Source: CBDCWQ01 sp965223435 (GTDB lineage Bacteria > Myxococcota > Kuafuiibacteriia > Kuafuiibacteriales > Kuafuiibacteriaceae). From it: a stretch of DNA of 64,000 nucleotides. The notes beneath the pieces were generated by a model. The model did not search any database and was not told the DNA's origin. It saw only the letters and a list, made by a program, of their open reading frames with translations. The position numbers were made by a program, and so were the translations under genes. How positions within the stretch are numbered: the first letter of the stretch is position 1; every line of letters begins with the position of its first letter. Location of the stretch: positions 1,240,001 to 1,304,000 of the forward strand of contig CBDCWQ010000021.1 of the NCBI GenBank assembly GCA_965223435.1, read 5' to 3'. Positions 50,151 to 58,933 of this stretch are shown in pieces.

Positions 50151-53100
50151 TGCGCTCTTCCTCCAGCTCTCCCTTCGCCCTTTCCAGATTCCACTTGGCG
50201 ACCGAGAGCCGATGTTCCCAGTATCCTTTGAGGCTCGCCTCCGACTCGCTGACGAGTTTTTCTTCGTACCGAGTGACGGCGTCTTGCCAGCGAGGGTGCA
50301 GTTCTCCAGCAACGCCTGACCAGCTCTCAACTCCTTGCTCACTAAGCTCGGTGTACAGGGCTTTCAGGTCGTCCGTGGACAGCTCGCGGGCGACGCGACA
50401 CACAGCCCCTGCGATTTTCCTCCAAGAGGCGCCGTCTTCGGGAAAGTATCCGGCCACTCGCGCCCACGGCCAGAGCTCCTTCCTGACTGCTCGTACCCCG
50501 GAGAGGCGTTTGGCGACAAGGTCTGGAACCAGAGTGCCGCCTGTGTCTATTTGGTGGGCGACAATTGGAATCCAATAGGAGTAGGGCCATTCAGAGCTCA
50601 ACTTGCCGATAAGTTCCTCGACAGCCGCCACATCGGACTGAATGCCAGCTTGTGGTTGCTCGTACCACTGTTCCAATCGAAAGCTGTGGGGGACGACGGA
50701 GCCCTCAGTCGCATCATTTTTGTCGGTGGCGATCCTGTGAAGACGTGCCTGATAGCGTTTCGCTAAATCCACGAACCTGAATTTGCGTTGGTGCTTCGCA
50801 AACTCATTGAGATGCCACTCAGAATTACCACTCAACCGGTCCAGATCGGGCAGTTTCCAAATCATGTCGACCAACCGACTCCAGGCCGTCGAGCTGAGTT
50901 GAACGTTCTGTTCTCGTGCGCTCCACGTTGCGTGAGCGAGACCCTCAACAAATCTACTGAGCGCGTCACTCCTCTGGTCTGAAAGCAGTTGCGTCCATGC
51001 GTTCTCAAAAAGATTAAAGACATGGATCTCGTCAACGGCCAAGAAATGCCCGAGTCCCTGCCAGACCCGAGCGCCGAATGTGGCGCAAATTGGCTCCAGG
51101 TTTTGCTCGTAGATCAGAAGATCTCGTGGACCAGCATCCTGCGCGGGGTAGCTAACATAGAGTTTTTCGAGCAGCTCACTTCGGTGGGGTGCATCCAGGT
51201 TTTCCAATATAGAGCGAAGTACCTCGTTCGCTTCCTTCGCCATATCCTGCTTACGAAGCGCAAAGATCTCTCCGCGTACTCCAGCTAAGACGATCGCCTC
51301 GAGTGCTCCCTCGTTTTTCGTGCTTTTGTGCAGACTCGAAAATCTTCGAGCGTTGGGATTAGCCGTCGTTGCGAGAGAACCGACAGTTCCGGCGATAAGT
51401 GCAGCAGTGTGCAAGTAGTAGTCCTCGGCGCTGCTACTGACGAACGCTGCTAGATCTTTCAGTGCCTCCAAGAGTTTTGCATCGTCTAGCGCCACCAAAT
51501 CCTTAGCGAAGTGTCGCTGTTGATCTATCTGCGTCTTACTGTCCGATTTTCGCAGCATGAGGGTCATTATGGAGGAGAAACCATCGATTGACCTGAACTC
51601 CTTCTCGCAGTTCTCTGCCTGCTGTCTCACGTCTTGCCGTTGTTCGCTTAAAAGGTGCTCCCAGAGTTTTCTGACCGCAAGCGCTTCGGCTAGGTTTGGC
51701 CGGCTTCTCCTGAGGAAACTTAGCGCGCGTTGAAGCGTCGCAATGATTTCCGGCGATTCGCCACCTCTGCGACCAGCGTTGCGAAGCAAACTCCAGCAGA
51801 AAATCCTGGCCGCCTGGCTGGCGTTGTCGCGCTCTAGAACCTCCCAGATCTTTTCGATTAACTTTGTCCGTGTCGTCTCTTGGAAGCCGTCAGGAGAGAT
51901 TTCTGAAAGCTCATGAACGACTTGGTTGCCTTCGATCCAGCTTTCATGGCGTTCCACTTTCAACAGGGGCGCTACAACACTTCGTATCCTCTCCGCGCTT
52001 GTTTCAGTGATGCCGTCGCTCTCAAGCTCTTGAATGAAATCAAGAGCAAGTCTTCGGGCCTCTCGGTAGAAGTCTGTCGTAACTTCCTTGTTCCCCGTTA
52101 CCAGTCTCGCTACCAGGGAGGTTGCACGCCTCCCATCATTTGGAAGATCTCCGGACGTGAAATCATGCTCTGCCTCCACGAGTTCTGTCAACTCCTTGAG
52201 GACCGCTGTGCGATCTGGTGCTCTTATTGTCGCGGTGCCCGCAAGGAACAGGGGCCACGAAATGCTCATTACAACATCGCTATGGCGAACGGTTCGTTCT
52301 CCAAGGACAGTTTCGGCAACAAAGTCGGAAAATGTTCTAGTTCGTATTAGGCTGGCTAGTCTTGCAAACTCTAGTGGGCGAAATCTTCCAAGGGGACTGG
52401 CGGCTTGCAAAATGCTCTGCGCGTCACCAGCATGACTGGCATCAGCCAACCGCTGCTTTAGAGTCGCAATGCACTGTGAAAGGAGATCAACCTGTCCGTT
52501 TGTAAGAAATTCGATAACCCATAAGCGCCTCAGCACACGTTGAACCTTTGGTAACTCCAGGACGCCTGAAGCATAGTTCTCAAGTAGGCTAAGCAGCTGC
52601 ACGGCCTCCTCCCTGAGTTCCCAGCGTGGCGGTACGGCTGTCGGGTCTTTGAATGCTAGCCAGTCTAGGAGAATATGCTCGCGTATGACATCGGGCTTAA
52701 GCTCGAAAATACGTTGTCTCCAGCCGCTGCGCACAACTGCACGACGTTCTGTGAACGAAGAAAGGTCGTGTCGGAACGCTTGAGTGCTGATTCCGGCCTG
52801 CTCGACGGCAAAGTCGGCCTCGGTGTCTTCGATATTCAACGGCTGCAACAAGCAGAGCCATCTGAGAACATTCTTGCGCCGCTCCTTCGAGGTTGGGTCG
52901 GGAGCTCCCTCATTGATGATCTCATTGACGTACAGCGATGCTATTGCTGACATCGTCACCAGCTCGGATAGATTCCTTCCTTTTGCTATCAAACGGCAAG
53001 CGAGCATGAGCCACACGGGATGGCCAGCTGCAATCTTCGCCAAACGGCAGAGGAAATCGTTTCTTGGTGTCTTTGTGCCAAGGCTCTCGAGGTTTGCTTT

Positions 53101-54081
53101 TGCGAGTGCGATGCTCTCTGGCTCAGACAATGGGGCGACGGAGAGCTCTTCGGCAGCAAGCGTTCCGTCTTTGTTCTTCAGCGACTCGATTATCGGATCC
53201 TTTGGACGTCGGACTGCAACGATGACTTTCCATGCCGGTGCTCGTGTTTGTGTTTCGATTCGTATTCGTCGTACTAGCGCCGGATCGTCGGGCTCATCGA
53301 GGAGTAAAAGGATGTTGCGTTCGGGGATGATGTTGGCATACCAGTTCGAGTTGGCCTGCAGGTTTGGAATCGAAGCCCAGTAGGCATCCTGGACCGTACC
53401 GTTCGTCAGGGCCGCCAGCGCGGCTTCGTATAGAATTCGGGTTTTTCCAATTCCTCCAGGCCCTTGAACGAGCAGCCATTGCCCGCTGCCTTCGAGAAAA
53501 CGCTTAATGTCAGCAAGTTCAGCCGGTCTTCCCTGAAGCGGAACGAGCGCTTGTCCCTCCTCCAAACCGTCTTCATGACGCAAGAGCCTTTCAGCTTCTG
53601 CAAGGCTTAAGAATACGCGATTCTCGCCGTCAAAGTACGCACGAATGAGATGTGGATATTTTAGAGCGCGCGCTTCGATTTGTTCTGCGGAGCACAATTC
53701 CGCAACGATCCCCTCTTTCACGAAGGACGGCGCGATTTCATCGTTCCATTGGCGAGCATCTTTTGCGTTCACGGTGACATTCGTAATGAGCACCCAACGC
53801 TTCACTGCCTTCCATGAGGCGTAGTTTGCATGCCCCTTGGTGCGGTACTTGCGGATTCTACGCAACTCGGTGTTGGCATCGGAGCGTAGATGGTTCGAAC
53901 GTCCGTCCTTGTGAAATTTGGACTGGAATACTGTCTTCCCATCATTGGATATCGCGTCGATGGCCCCATCTGGTCCGCCGCGGCCAAATCCACGAACGGA
54001 AGGATCTTCATGGCTCAATAGCGAATTTACGAATGCTTGAAAGGTCTCACCGTTTCGAATTTTTGCCCAATCGATTGACAT
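50143..54081 (-). CDS. Mrr-type nuclease/P-loop NTPase (Avs/STAND-like defence protein)
   Basis: The 1312-residue protein (ATG at 54081; TTG at 54105 also possible) starts with an Mrr-like PD-(D/E)xK domain: GGPDGAIDAISNDGK, then VFQSKFHKDG (D...QxK). A P-loop NTPase follows with Walker A VQGPGGIGKTR near residue 213 and Walker B NILLLLDEPDD. The remaining 900 residues are helical repeat-like. This order matches Avs and other STAND defence ATPases, in which the C-terminal repeats sense phage proteins and the N-terminal nuclease cuts DNA. It is the first gene of a two-gene operon with the HEPN-like protein. Confidence 0.75.
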   Translation of the reverse strand: MSIDWAKIRNGETFQAFVNSLLSHEDPSVRGFGRGGPDGAIDAISNDGKTVFQSKFHKDGRSNHLRSDANTELRRIRKYRTKGHANYASWKAVKRWVLITNVTVNAKDARQWNDEIAPSFVKEGIVAELCSAEQIEARALKYPHLIRAYFDGENRVFLSLAEAERLLRHEDGLEEGQALVPLQGRPAELADIKRFLEGSGQWLLVQGPGGIGKTRILYEAALAALTNGTVQDAYWASIPNLQANSNWYANIIPERNILLLLDEPDDPALVRRIRIETQTRAPAWKVIVAVRRPKDPIIESLKNKDGTLAAEELSVAPLSEPESIALAKANLESLGTKTPRNDFLCRLAKIAAGHPVWLMLACRLIAKGRNLSELVTMSAIASLYVNEIINEGAPDPTSKERRKNVLRWLCLLQPLNIEDTEADFAVEQAGISTQAFRHDLSSFTERRAVVRSGWRQRIFELKPDVIREHILLDWLAFKDPTAVPPRWELREEAVQLLSLLENYASGVLELPKVQRVLRRLWVIEFLTNGQVDLLSQCIATLKQRLADASHAGDAQSILQAASPLGRFRPLEFARLASLIRTRTFSDFVAETVLGERTVRHSDVVMSISWPLFLAGTATIRAPDRTAVLKELTELVEAEHDFTSGDLPNDGRRATSLVARLVTGNKEVTTDFYREARRLALDFIQELESDGITETSAERIRSVVAPLLKVERHESWIEGNQVVHELSEISPDGFQETTRTKLIEKIWEVLERDNASQAARIFCWSLLRNAGRRGGESPEIIATLQRALSFLRRSRPNLAEALAVRKLWEHLLSEQRQDVRQQAENCEKEFRSIDGFSSIMTLMLRKSDSKTQIDQQRHFAKDLVALDDAKLLEALKDLAAFVSSSAEDYYLHTAALIAGTVGSLATTANPNARRFSSLHKSTKNEGALEAIVLAGVRGEIFALRKQDMAKEANEVLRSILENLDAPHRSELLEKLYVSYPAQDAGPRDLLIYEQNLEPICATFGARVWQGLGHFLAVDEIHVFNLFENAWTQLLSDQRSDALSRFVEGLAHATWSAREQNVQLSSTAWSRLVDMIWKLPDLDRLSGNSEWHLNEFAKHQRKFRFVDLAKRYQARLHRIATDKNDATEGSVVPHSFRLEQWYEQPQAGIQSDVAAVEELIGKLSSEWPYSYWIPIVAHQIDTGGTLVPDLVAKRLSGVRAVRKELWPWARVAGYFPEDGASWRKIAGAVCRVARELSTDDLKALYTELSEQGVESWSGVAGELHPRWQDAVTRYEEKLVSESEASLKGYWEHRLSVAKWNLERAKGELEEERNE

Positions 54082-54105
54082 CACACTATGCCCGGCACTT
54101 ACCAA

Positions 54106-54414
54106 CCTATCATAGTTTCGACGCTTGAGGTGATGTGTCCGTTTTCTCGTTGTTGCGTGTGGATGGAACCACTGGCTGTTTGCGCGTGAAGAACCACAAA
54201 GGCGCCTCGGCTAGTTGGCGAACGGTCAACCGAAGCGTGGGTCACGCACGGGCCGGATGGCCAGCGGCGATCCCCCGATGAGAGTTGTTTGCGCCTCCCG
54301 TAGGCCGCGTTGTTTCTGAGACGTGCGAAGGTTGATGACTGGGCGACCTCACAGAACTGCTTACTCTCCAAGAGTGTGCCCGGAACCCGGCGCCAGGTTC
54401 CAGGCACGCCACAA
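54106..54414. other. Intergenic region with a palindrome
   Basis: No supported gene is present. It contains the inverted repeat at 54376-54406. Confidence 0.5.
54376..54406. repeat. Imperfect 11-bp palindrome
   Basis: GTGCC-C-GGAACC pairs with GGTTCC-A-GGCAC around CGGCGCCA. It may be a REP-like element or end structure between the HNH and NTPase genes. Confidence 0.5.
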
Positions 54415-54858
54415 TCAGTCACCGCTCTCCAGCTCGCCGTGCATGTACACAACTGAGCGGAGATAGTTGCGCCACTGCTCCGGTACTCGCTCCCGGGTGA
54501 ATGTCAGCCGAAGGGTCTCGGGCAGGTACTTTGGCCTCTCTGGCCGCGTGGTGAGCCACATTCCAGCCTGCTCAGGCGTCCTGCCACCCTTTCTCTGATT
54601 GCACGGCACACACGCAATGACGATGTTGGTCCACCGCGTCAGACCACCCTGGGCCCTGGGCTTGACGTGGTCGTACCTCGCCTCGGGTCGGGTGACCTTC
54701 TTGCGGCAGTACTGACAGCGTCCCTTGTCACGCGTGTACACATTCTCACGTGAGAACCGAACGCCACGACGTCGCCCCGTCTTTTCAGCCGATATGTGTC
54801 TACGCCTACGTCCACACTGTTTAAGGTCGATGCCCTGCGTATCCCAGGCCAAGAACAC
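54415..54858 (-). CDS. HNH endonuclease
   Basis: The conserved part reads RRRGVRFSRENVYTRDKGRC, then QYC, RYDHVKPRAQGGLTRWTNIV and ACVPCNQRKGGRTPEQAGM: an HNH nuclease with two CxxC zinc pairs. A GTG at 54858 gives 147 residues but has no clear ribosome binding site. Full-length relatives usually have about 60 more N-terminal residues, which are absent here, so the gene may be 5'-truncated. It could be a homing-type or defence nuclease. Confidence 0.6.
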   Translation of the reverse strand: MFLAWDTQGIDLKQCGRRRRHISAEKTGRRRGVRFSRENVYTRDKGRCQYCRKKVTRPEARYDHVKPRAQGGLTRWTNIVIACVPCNQRKGGRTPEQAGMWLTTRPERPKYLPETLRLTFTRERVPEQWRNYLRSVVYMHGELESGD

Positions 54859-54859
54859 T

Positions 54860-55259
54860 AAGCGCTGGGCGAACTCTGAAATCGTCGACCCCGAGCTCGC
54901 CAAGTCGGAAGAATATCGTGCTGTGCTTCTTGCGGAACGCGGACTGAAAGAGCAAGCCGAACTGGGAACCTCGACCACCCGGATGGCGATGGTGGCAACG
55001 GACCTCGAAACCGAGTGCTGGCCCTGCGCGCGTTGCAACGGCGACGAGAAGCCCAAACGATCGTGGCAAGAGTTTTTCGTGGAGGCCTAGAAAAAGGTGC
55101 TAAGAGGCTCGCCCGCATTGAGGCAAGGGTGGCACTCCACGAACCGCGCCCTGTCCAAACCTCTCCAACTGTGCCAAGGCGCGTCGTGAAGCCGAGCGGC
55201 TCATCGATGACTTTCATGCCGCCTGCACCAAGCTCAGGGAGGCGTTGAGCGAGAAGTGA
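54860..55259 (+). pseudogene. Frameshifted remnant of a coiled, charged protein
   Basis: Plus-strand frames VDPELAKSEEYRAVLLAERG, then LQRRREAQTIVARVFRGG with KGAKRLARIEARVALHE, and finally CAKARREAERLIDDFHAACT look like successive pieces of one helical protein in different frames. No start or family is recognised. Confidence 0.35.
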
Positions 55260-55299
55260 TCCTGGGGTTGAGACTGCTGAGCCCGACGTCGGGCCTGAA

Positions 55300-55716
55300 C
55301 TAATCGGCAGTGCCGAGGCTCAATACTCCATCGGCGCTCTGCTTCCCCTCATCTAGTCTCGCCCGCTGAAAATCACCCGTGTTGAAGTCGGCGCAATCGA
55401 AGTCTTGCGCTACCCAAAAGCGAGAGAGAAGCAATGCCGTCGGTTCCGACAGACTCGAACGTTGTTGAAGTCCCCAAAGGACCGGCCCTTGCGGTTCCTC
55501 CGCTAGCGGGCTGTAGAGGCAATCGAAGCCGCTATCCGAGAGTAGGAGCTGTAGTTCGGCACCAAAAATCCACCTCCCTTCAACACCAGGTAGAGGTTCC
55601 GCGAAGCGGGGAAGTGGAATCTGCATCTCCGGCGGAAGTTGTACATCCGCGGCATTCATGGTCAGGGGGGGGCGGCGAGGCCTCCCTTTTCTTCTAAAAA
55701 CGTCTAGCAGCGTCAT
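55300..55716 (-). CDS. Hypothetical protein
   Basis: This 138-residue frame (MTLLDVFRRKGRPRRPPLTM) contains PPEMQIPLPRFAEPLPGVEG and a mixed hydrophilic C-terminus. No signal, membrane segment or known motif is seen and the ribosome binding site is weak. It may be a small island gene or a chance frame. Confidence 0.35.
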   Translation of the reverse strand: MTLLDVFRRKGRPRRPPLTMNAADVQLPPEMQIPLPRFAEPLPGVEGRWIFGAELQLLLSDSGFDCLYSPLAEEPQGPVLWGLQQRSSLSEPTALLLSRFWVAQDFDCADFNTGDFQRARLDEGKQSADGVLSLGTAD

Positions 55717-56113
55717 AAGATCGGCCTTATACGCAAAGCGGGCTCAGATCAAACCGGTAGCATGGCCAAACTTCACTGTGAGAGCGATCACAGACATTCC
55801 TCCAGTATATTTGCGACTCCTGATAGGAAGAGTCGTCCGGTTGCAGCAACTTTGTGCTGTGCGCTTCCCAACCGCTGGGCGTGATTGGATTCAATTTCTG
55901 TTAGCGATGAGAGACCTGCGCCCGGTGCAATTCCACCGGGCGCCTAGTGCTTTCGCGACGTCTTTTTCGTGATATGGCACCGACAGCAAAATGCGACCGT
56001 TGCTCATAGTTTCAGATTCGAGCGCATGTTGACATCCGGAGATGCATCACAACCGTCCAAACGATTTGGCGCGAAAGATTGCCGGTCCGACAGTGCAGGC
56101 GTGACTGGACCAC
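55717..56113. other. Intergenic region downstream of the helicase-topoisomerase operon
   Basis: No supported gene is present. It holds the strong inverted repeat at 55918-55943. Confidence 0.5.
55918..55943. terminator. Perfect 10-bp hairpin
   Basis: GCGCCCGGTG and CACCGGGCGC flank CAATTC. It lies about 170 nt beyond the end of the minus-strand operon and may terminate it, although there is no T-run. Confidence 0.45.
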
Positions 56114-56707
56114 CTAGCCAGTCGCTCGGATCTCGACCGCCTGCCCCTCACGCTCAAAGACTTCCCACAAACCAGCCGTGTCACGGCTCAACGACCGCAC
56201 TGCATTGACCCCGGCCATGAATTCGTTCGCGGCCCAACGTTGGCCGGAGGATAGCGCCAGGTCTGCGTGTGCCCCTATGGTGGCGCCGAGAGAGGGCATT
56301 GGCGCCTCAACCCCCGTCCATGTTGTTTCGCCAACGACGGCGACGTTCAGCTCGTGCTGCTTCCTCAGCGCATTGAGATCGTCGACGCATTCAGGGCGCA
56401 TCAGGTCGAAGATGATCTCGTAGGTGCAGCGGGGGTCCTCGGCGATTTGGGCGAGCAAACAGACGATGCGGGCTTCGCCGTATGTGATCGTGCCCGAAAC
56501 CGCGGCCACCGTGGGGTCTCGACCAATTTGGGCAATACCGGCGTCCGTCTCACGCACGATCATCGACACAACCCCATCCGCCCGCCGAGCGGGAATCATC
56601 TGCCCGGGTGCGAGGCCGTCCCTGAAGCCTTTGTACTGTTCCGGCAGTCCGCTGCTAGCGACGCGCGGTTTCGGTTTTCGAAAAAAGCTGAAGAGTCCCA
56701 TCGTCAT
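56114..56707 (-). CDS. Unknown protein, last gene of the helicase-topoisomerase operon
   Basis: This 197-residue protein (MTMGLFSFFRKPKPRVASSG) starts at the base after the upstream stop (TAGATG) with AAAGG just upstream. It has an alpha/beta character (ARIVCLLAQIAEDPRCTYEI, LNVAVVGETTWTGVEA) and no catalytic motif I recognise. Its coupling to the topoisomerase part implies a shared role. Confidence 0.6.
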   Translation of the reverse strand: MTMGLFSFFRKPKPRVASSGLPEQYKGFRDGLAPGQMIPARRADGVVSMIVRETDAGIAQIGRDPTVAAVSGTITYGEARIVCLLAQIAEDPRCTYEIIFDLMRPECVDDLNALRKQHELNVAVVGETTWTGVEAPMPSLGATIGAHADLALSSGQRWAANEFMAGVNAVRSLSRDTAGLWEVFEREGQAVEIRATG

Positions 56708-57880
56708 CTATCCTTTCACCGCACGAAGCTTGGCAACGTCGCGTGGAACCTCCTCGATGGCGCCGCCCGCGGCGGCGACCAGGTTTTCGATGAGGTCAAA
56801 TTCGTCTGACACCAGATCGCCGAAGACCCCCGGCGACCAAACTCTATCTGAGGGGGCGAGACCTACGACCCACCGCCAGCCAAGATCCACTAGCAGGCGC
56901 TCGACGAGCTCTTTCGTGTCGAGGCTGCCCATGACCCGACCGAGGGCCGCCGCCCGACAAGCCTTTCGACGACTGGCCTCGGCACGGTTCGGCTGGGCAT
57001 GGCCGAGGGCATCCCTGACCGCGTCGTCGAATGCCGCACGGAGTGCGCGCAACGGGTGGGTTGGTGCCAACACGGTTTCGGGGTCTATCTCGGCGGGCAG
57101 CGACACTGTGTTGATGGGCGCCCCGCGGTGAACCATCTCTCCACAGTGCGCAGCGGGGTCGGCTGTCTCGCCGATGGTCTCAAGGGTGTCCTGTGGGATA
57201 TCTGCTTCCACGCCGGGAAGCCTCCCGAGGTGTCGCCTTAGGATCTGGGCTGGACTCTTCTCTCCGCGCTCGATGGCGTCGAGGTCGGCCTCAAGCGCGG
57301 CGGTGTACATCTTGTCCAAACGGGGCAGCGAGGGATCTGCAAGTGCATCGAGTAGCACGCGGCCGGCCTCGGTCACCCGAAACAGGCCGGCATCATCGAG
57401 AGATAGCCACCCAAGGCCCACGCATTCAAACATTGCCTCGACATGTCTCGCGTACGTGGATGGGCGCCCGACCTGTTCGTCATTCATGACCCGAATGAGA
57501 TCCGCAACGCCGAGCGGTCCAGCTCCGTCGACCGTGGTTTCGATGACATCCACGCCTTCGATGGCGAGTGGGCCAGTGGCCAACGCCTCCAGCAAGCTCG
57601 GGTCCTCGGGCAACTCGCGGCTCAGCGTGGCTTCTTCTTCCGGGTAAAGCTCGGCCCAGCCCGGTTCGACTTGACGCTTGCCCCTCGCCTGCGCCGTATG
57701 GTTCTCGCAGCTGGCGACGAGTGACACGACATCAAAGACCGTCGGCCGCATCTTCGAGGCTAAATCGGCCGTGCGCAGCAGCTCCCATACGGCCGCGTGT
57801 TCCTTTGAGTAGAACCTCTCGATATCCTCTCTGGTCAGTGAGATATCGACGACCGTGATGTTGGAGTGGGCGCTAGACAT
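56708..57880 (-). CDS. Topoisomerase IA-like C-terminal half
   Basis: I place the start at ATG 57880, overlapping the SMI1-like gene by 8 nt (390 residues). LTREDIERFYSKEHAAVWEL, then LRTADLASKMRPTVFD, matches the topoisomerase IA gate-domain consensus (LYeLIw..ASQM.P). GRPSTYARHVEAM with a following VTEAGRVLLDAL matches the later GRPSTY motif. The TOPRIM and active-site Tyr segments are not here; they lie in the two genes further upstream. The rest (RALRAAFDDAVRDALGHAQP) is of unknown function. Confidence 0.65.
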   Translation of the reverse strand: MSSAHSNITVVDISLTREDIERFYSKEHAAVWELLRTADLASKMRPTVFDVVSLVASCENHTAQARGKRQVEPGWAELYPEEEATLSRELPEDPSLLEALATGPLAIEGVDVIETTVDGAGPLGVADLIRVMNDEQVGRPSTYARHVEAMFECVGLGWLSLDDAGLFRVTEAGRVLLDALADPSLPRLDKMYTAALEADLDAIERGEKSPAQILRRHLGRLPGVEADIPQDTLETIGETADPAAHCGEMVHRGAPINTVSLPAEIDPETVLAPTHPLRALRAAFDDAVRDALGHAQPNRAEASRRKACRAAALGRVMGSLDTKELVERLLVDLGWRWVVGLAPSDRVWSPGVFGDLVSDEFDLIENLVAAAGGAIEEVPRDVAKLRAVKG

Positions 57881-58376
57881 GTTGGGTTCGTGCCTTTCTT
57901 CTGGCTTCCCGACCATCAAGAATATCGACCTCTTCAGCTAAAACGGAGGCAAGCAGCGCATCGCAGGTGTCGAAGACCTCACGGGCGTTGCCAGTGACCA
58001 TGCTCCGCCGCTCAAAGCGGCCCGACGCTGCGACCCGCACAAATAGCTCGTCTTGCCATTGCCCGTACAGCGTGTCGTCGCCGCGCTCTTCCACGAGTTC
58101 GTTGGCCTCAAACACGTCCAGCCGACCGAACTCATCCTCGCGGGATATGCCAATGCCGTAGAAAGTAAGGCCGTCGTAGCCCGTTCCGTTTGCTACTTTA
58201 AAAAATTCCACCATTGTGGGCGCAAACATCAGGCCAAGTTCCCCACCGCGTTTTCGCAGACTGTCAAGCTCGCGAGCGGTCGCGGAGGGAGGTGCTTTGC
58301 CCTTCCGTTCCTGGGCGTATTCTAAGTAGCGAGCTAGCAGGCTTCGCCAACCCATATCTATTTGCGTCGTGGCCAT
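57873..58376 (-). CDS. SMI1/KNR4 (SUKH)-like protein, possible immunity protein
   Basis: ATG 58376 has a perfect GGAGG 7 nt upstream and lies inside the end of the HNH gene (19-nt overlap), giving 167 residues. EFFKVANGTGYDGLTFYGIG fits the SMI1/KNR4 (YrhA-like) core with its NG motif. SUKH proteins commonly neutralise nuclease toxins, and the gene directly follows an HNH nuclease, so a toxin-immunity pair is likely. Confidence 0.65.
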   Translation of the reverse strand: MATTQIDMGWRSLLARYLEYAQERKGKAPPSATARELDSLRKRGGELGLMFAPTMVEFFKVANGTGYDGLTFYGIGISREDEFGRLDVFEANELVEERGDDTLYGQWQDELFVRVAASGRFERRSMVTGNAREVFDTCDALLASVLAEEVDILDGREARRKARTQHV

Positions 58377-58933
58377 AGCTTTACCTCCTGAGGCTGCAGC
58401 AGCGCCGCGGGTGGATAGATGGCGTAGCCGCAGTCGCTGCAGGGAACCGGGTAGTCCACACGGACCGACTCGTTGACGTCGAGGTCTTTCGCAAAGGCGT
58501 TCTGGTATGCGGTTAGCGCGGTGTGCTCGCACGACTTGCGGATCAGGATGAGGTTGTCGAAAGTGTTGGTTCCGCCATCGTCCAGAGGAAGGATGTGATG
58601 GACCTCATACCTACCTGGGACTTCACCGTCGAGCATTCCTTCCACGTCGGCCTCAGTCAGACCGCCGTCGAGAAGCTCCGTGCGGCGGTGCGTTGCGAGA
58701 TCTTCCAGAAAGTCCGATCGGACGGTCCTGTTGAACTCCTTGCGGAGCTCGAGCCGTTCGGGCTCTGGTCGCTTGCGAAACTCGATACTGCAAAACTCCC
58801 ACCCCAGGTACTTCAGGATTTTCTTGGCACCTTTTCGAGGCAGAAAAAGCGCATTGCCCCGTTGAAACGCACCATGGATGAACGTCACGCCATCGACGCG
58901 TGGATACGTGATGTCACCCACCGCCGTTGCCAC
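58358..58933 (-). CDS. HNH nuclease carrying the topoisomerase active-site motif at its start
   Basis: The frame (191 residues from a GTG at 58933 with no good ribosome binding site) begins with GDITYPRVDG, the topoisomerase IA active-site motif (catalytic Tyr in ITYPR). It continues FLPRKGAKKILKYLGWEF and an HNH core YEVHHILPLDDGGTNTFDNL, with a later CxxC (CSDCG). It overlaps the upstream helicase-topoisomerase frame by 20 nt in the +1 frame. It is best read as the frameshift continuation of that gene, or as a nuclease module inserted into it. Confidence 0.7.
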   Translation of the reverse strand: MATAVGDITYPRVDGVTFIHGAFQRGNALFLPRKGAKKILKYLGWEFCSIEFRKRPEPERLELRKEFNRTVRSDFLEDLATHRRTELLDGGLTEADVEGMLDGEVPGRYEVHHILPLDDGGTNTFDNLILIRKSCEHTALTAYQNAFAKDLDVNESVRVDYPVPCSDCGYAIYPPAALLQPQEVKLWPRRK

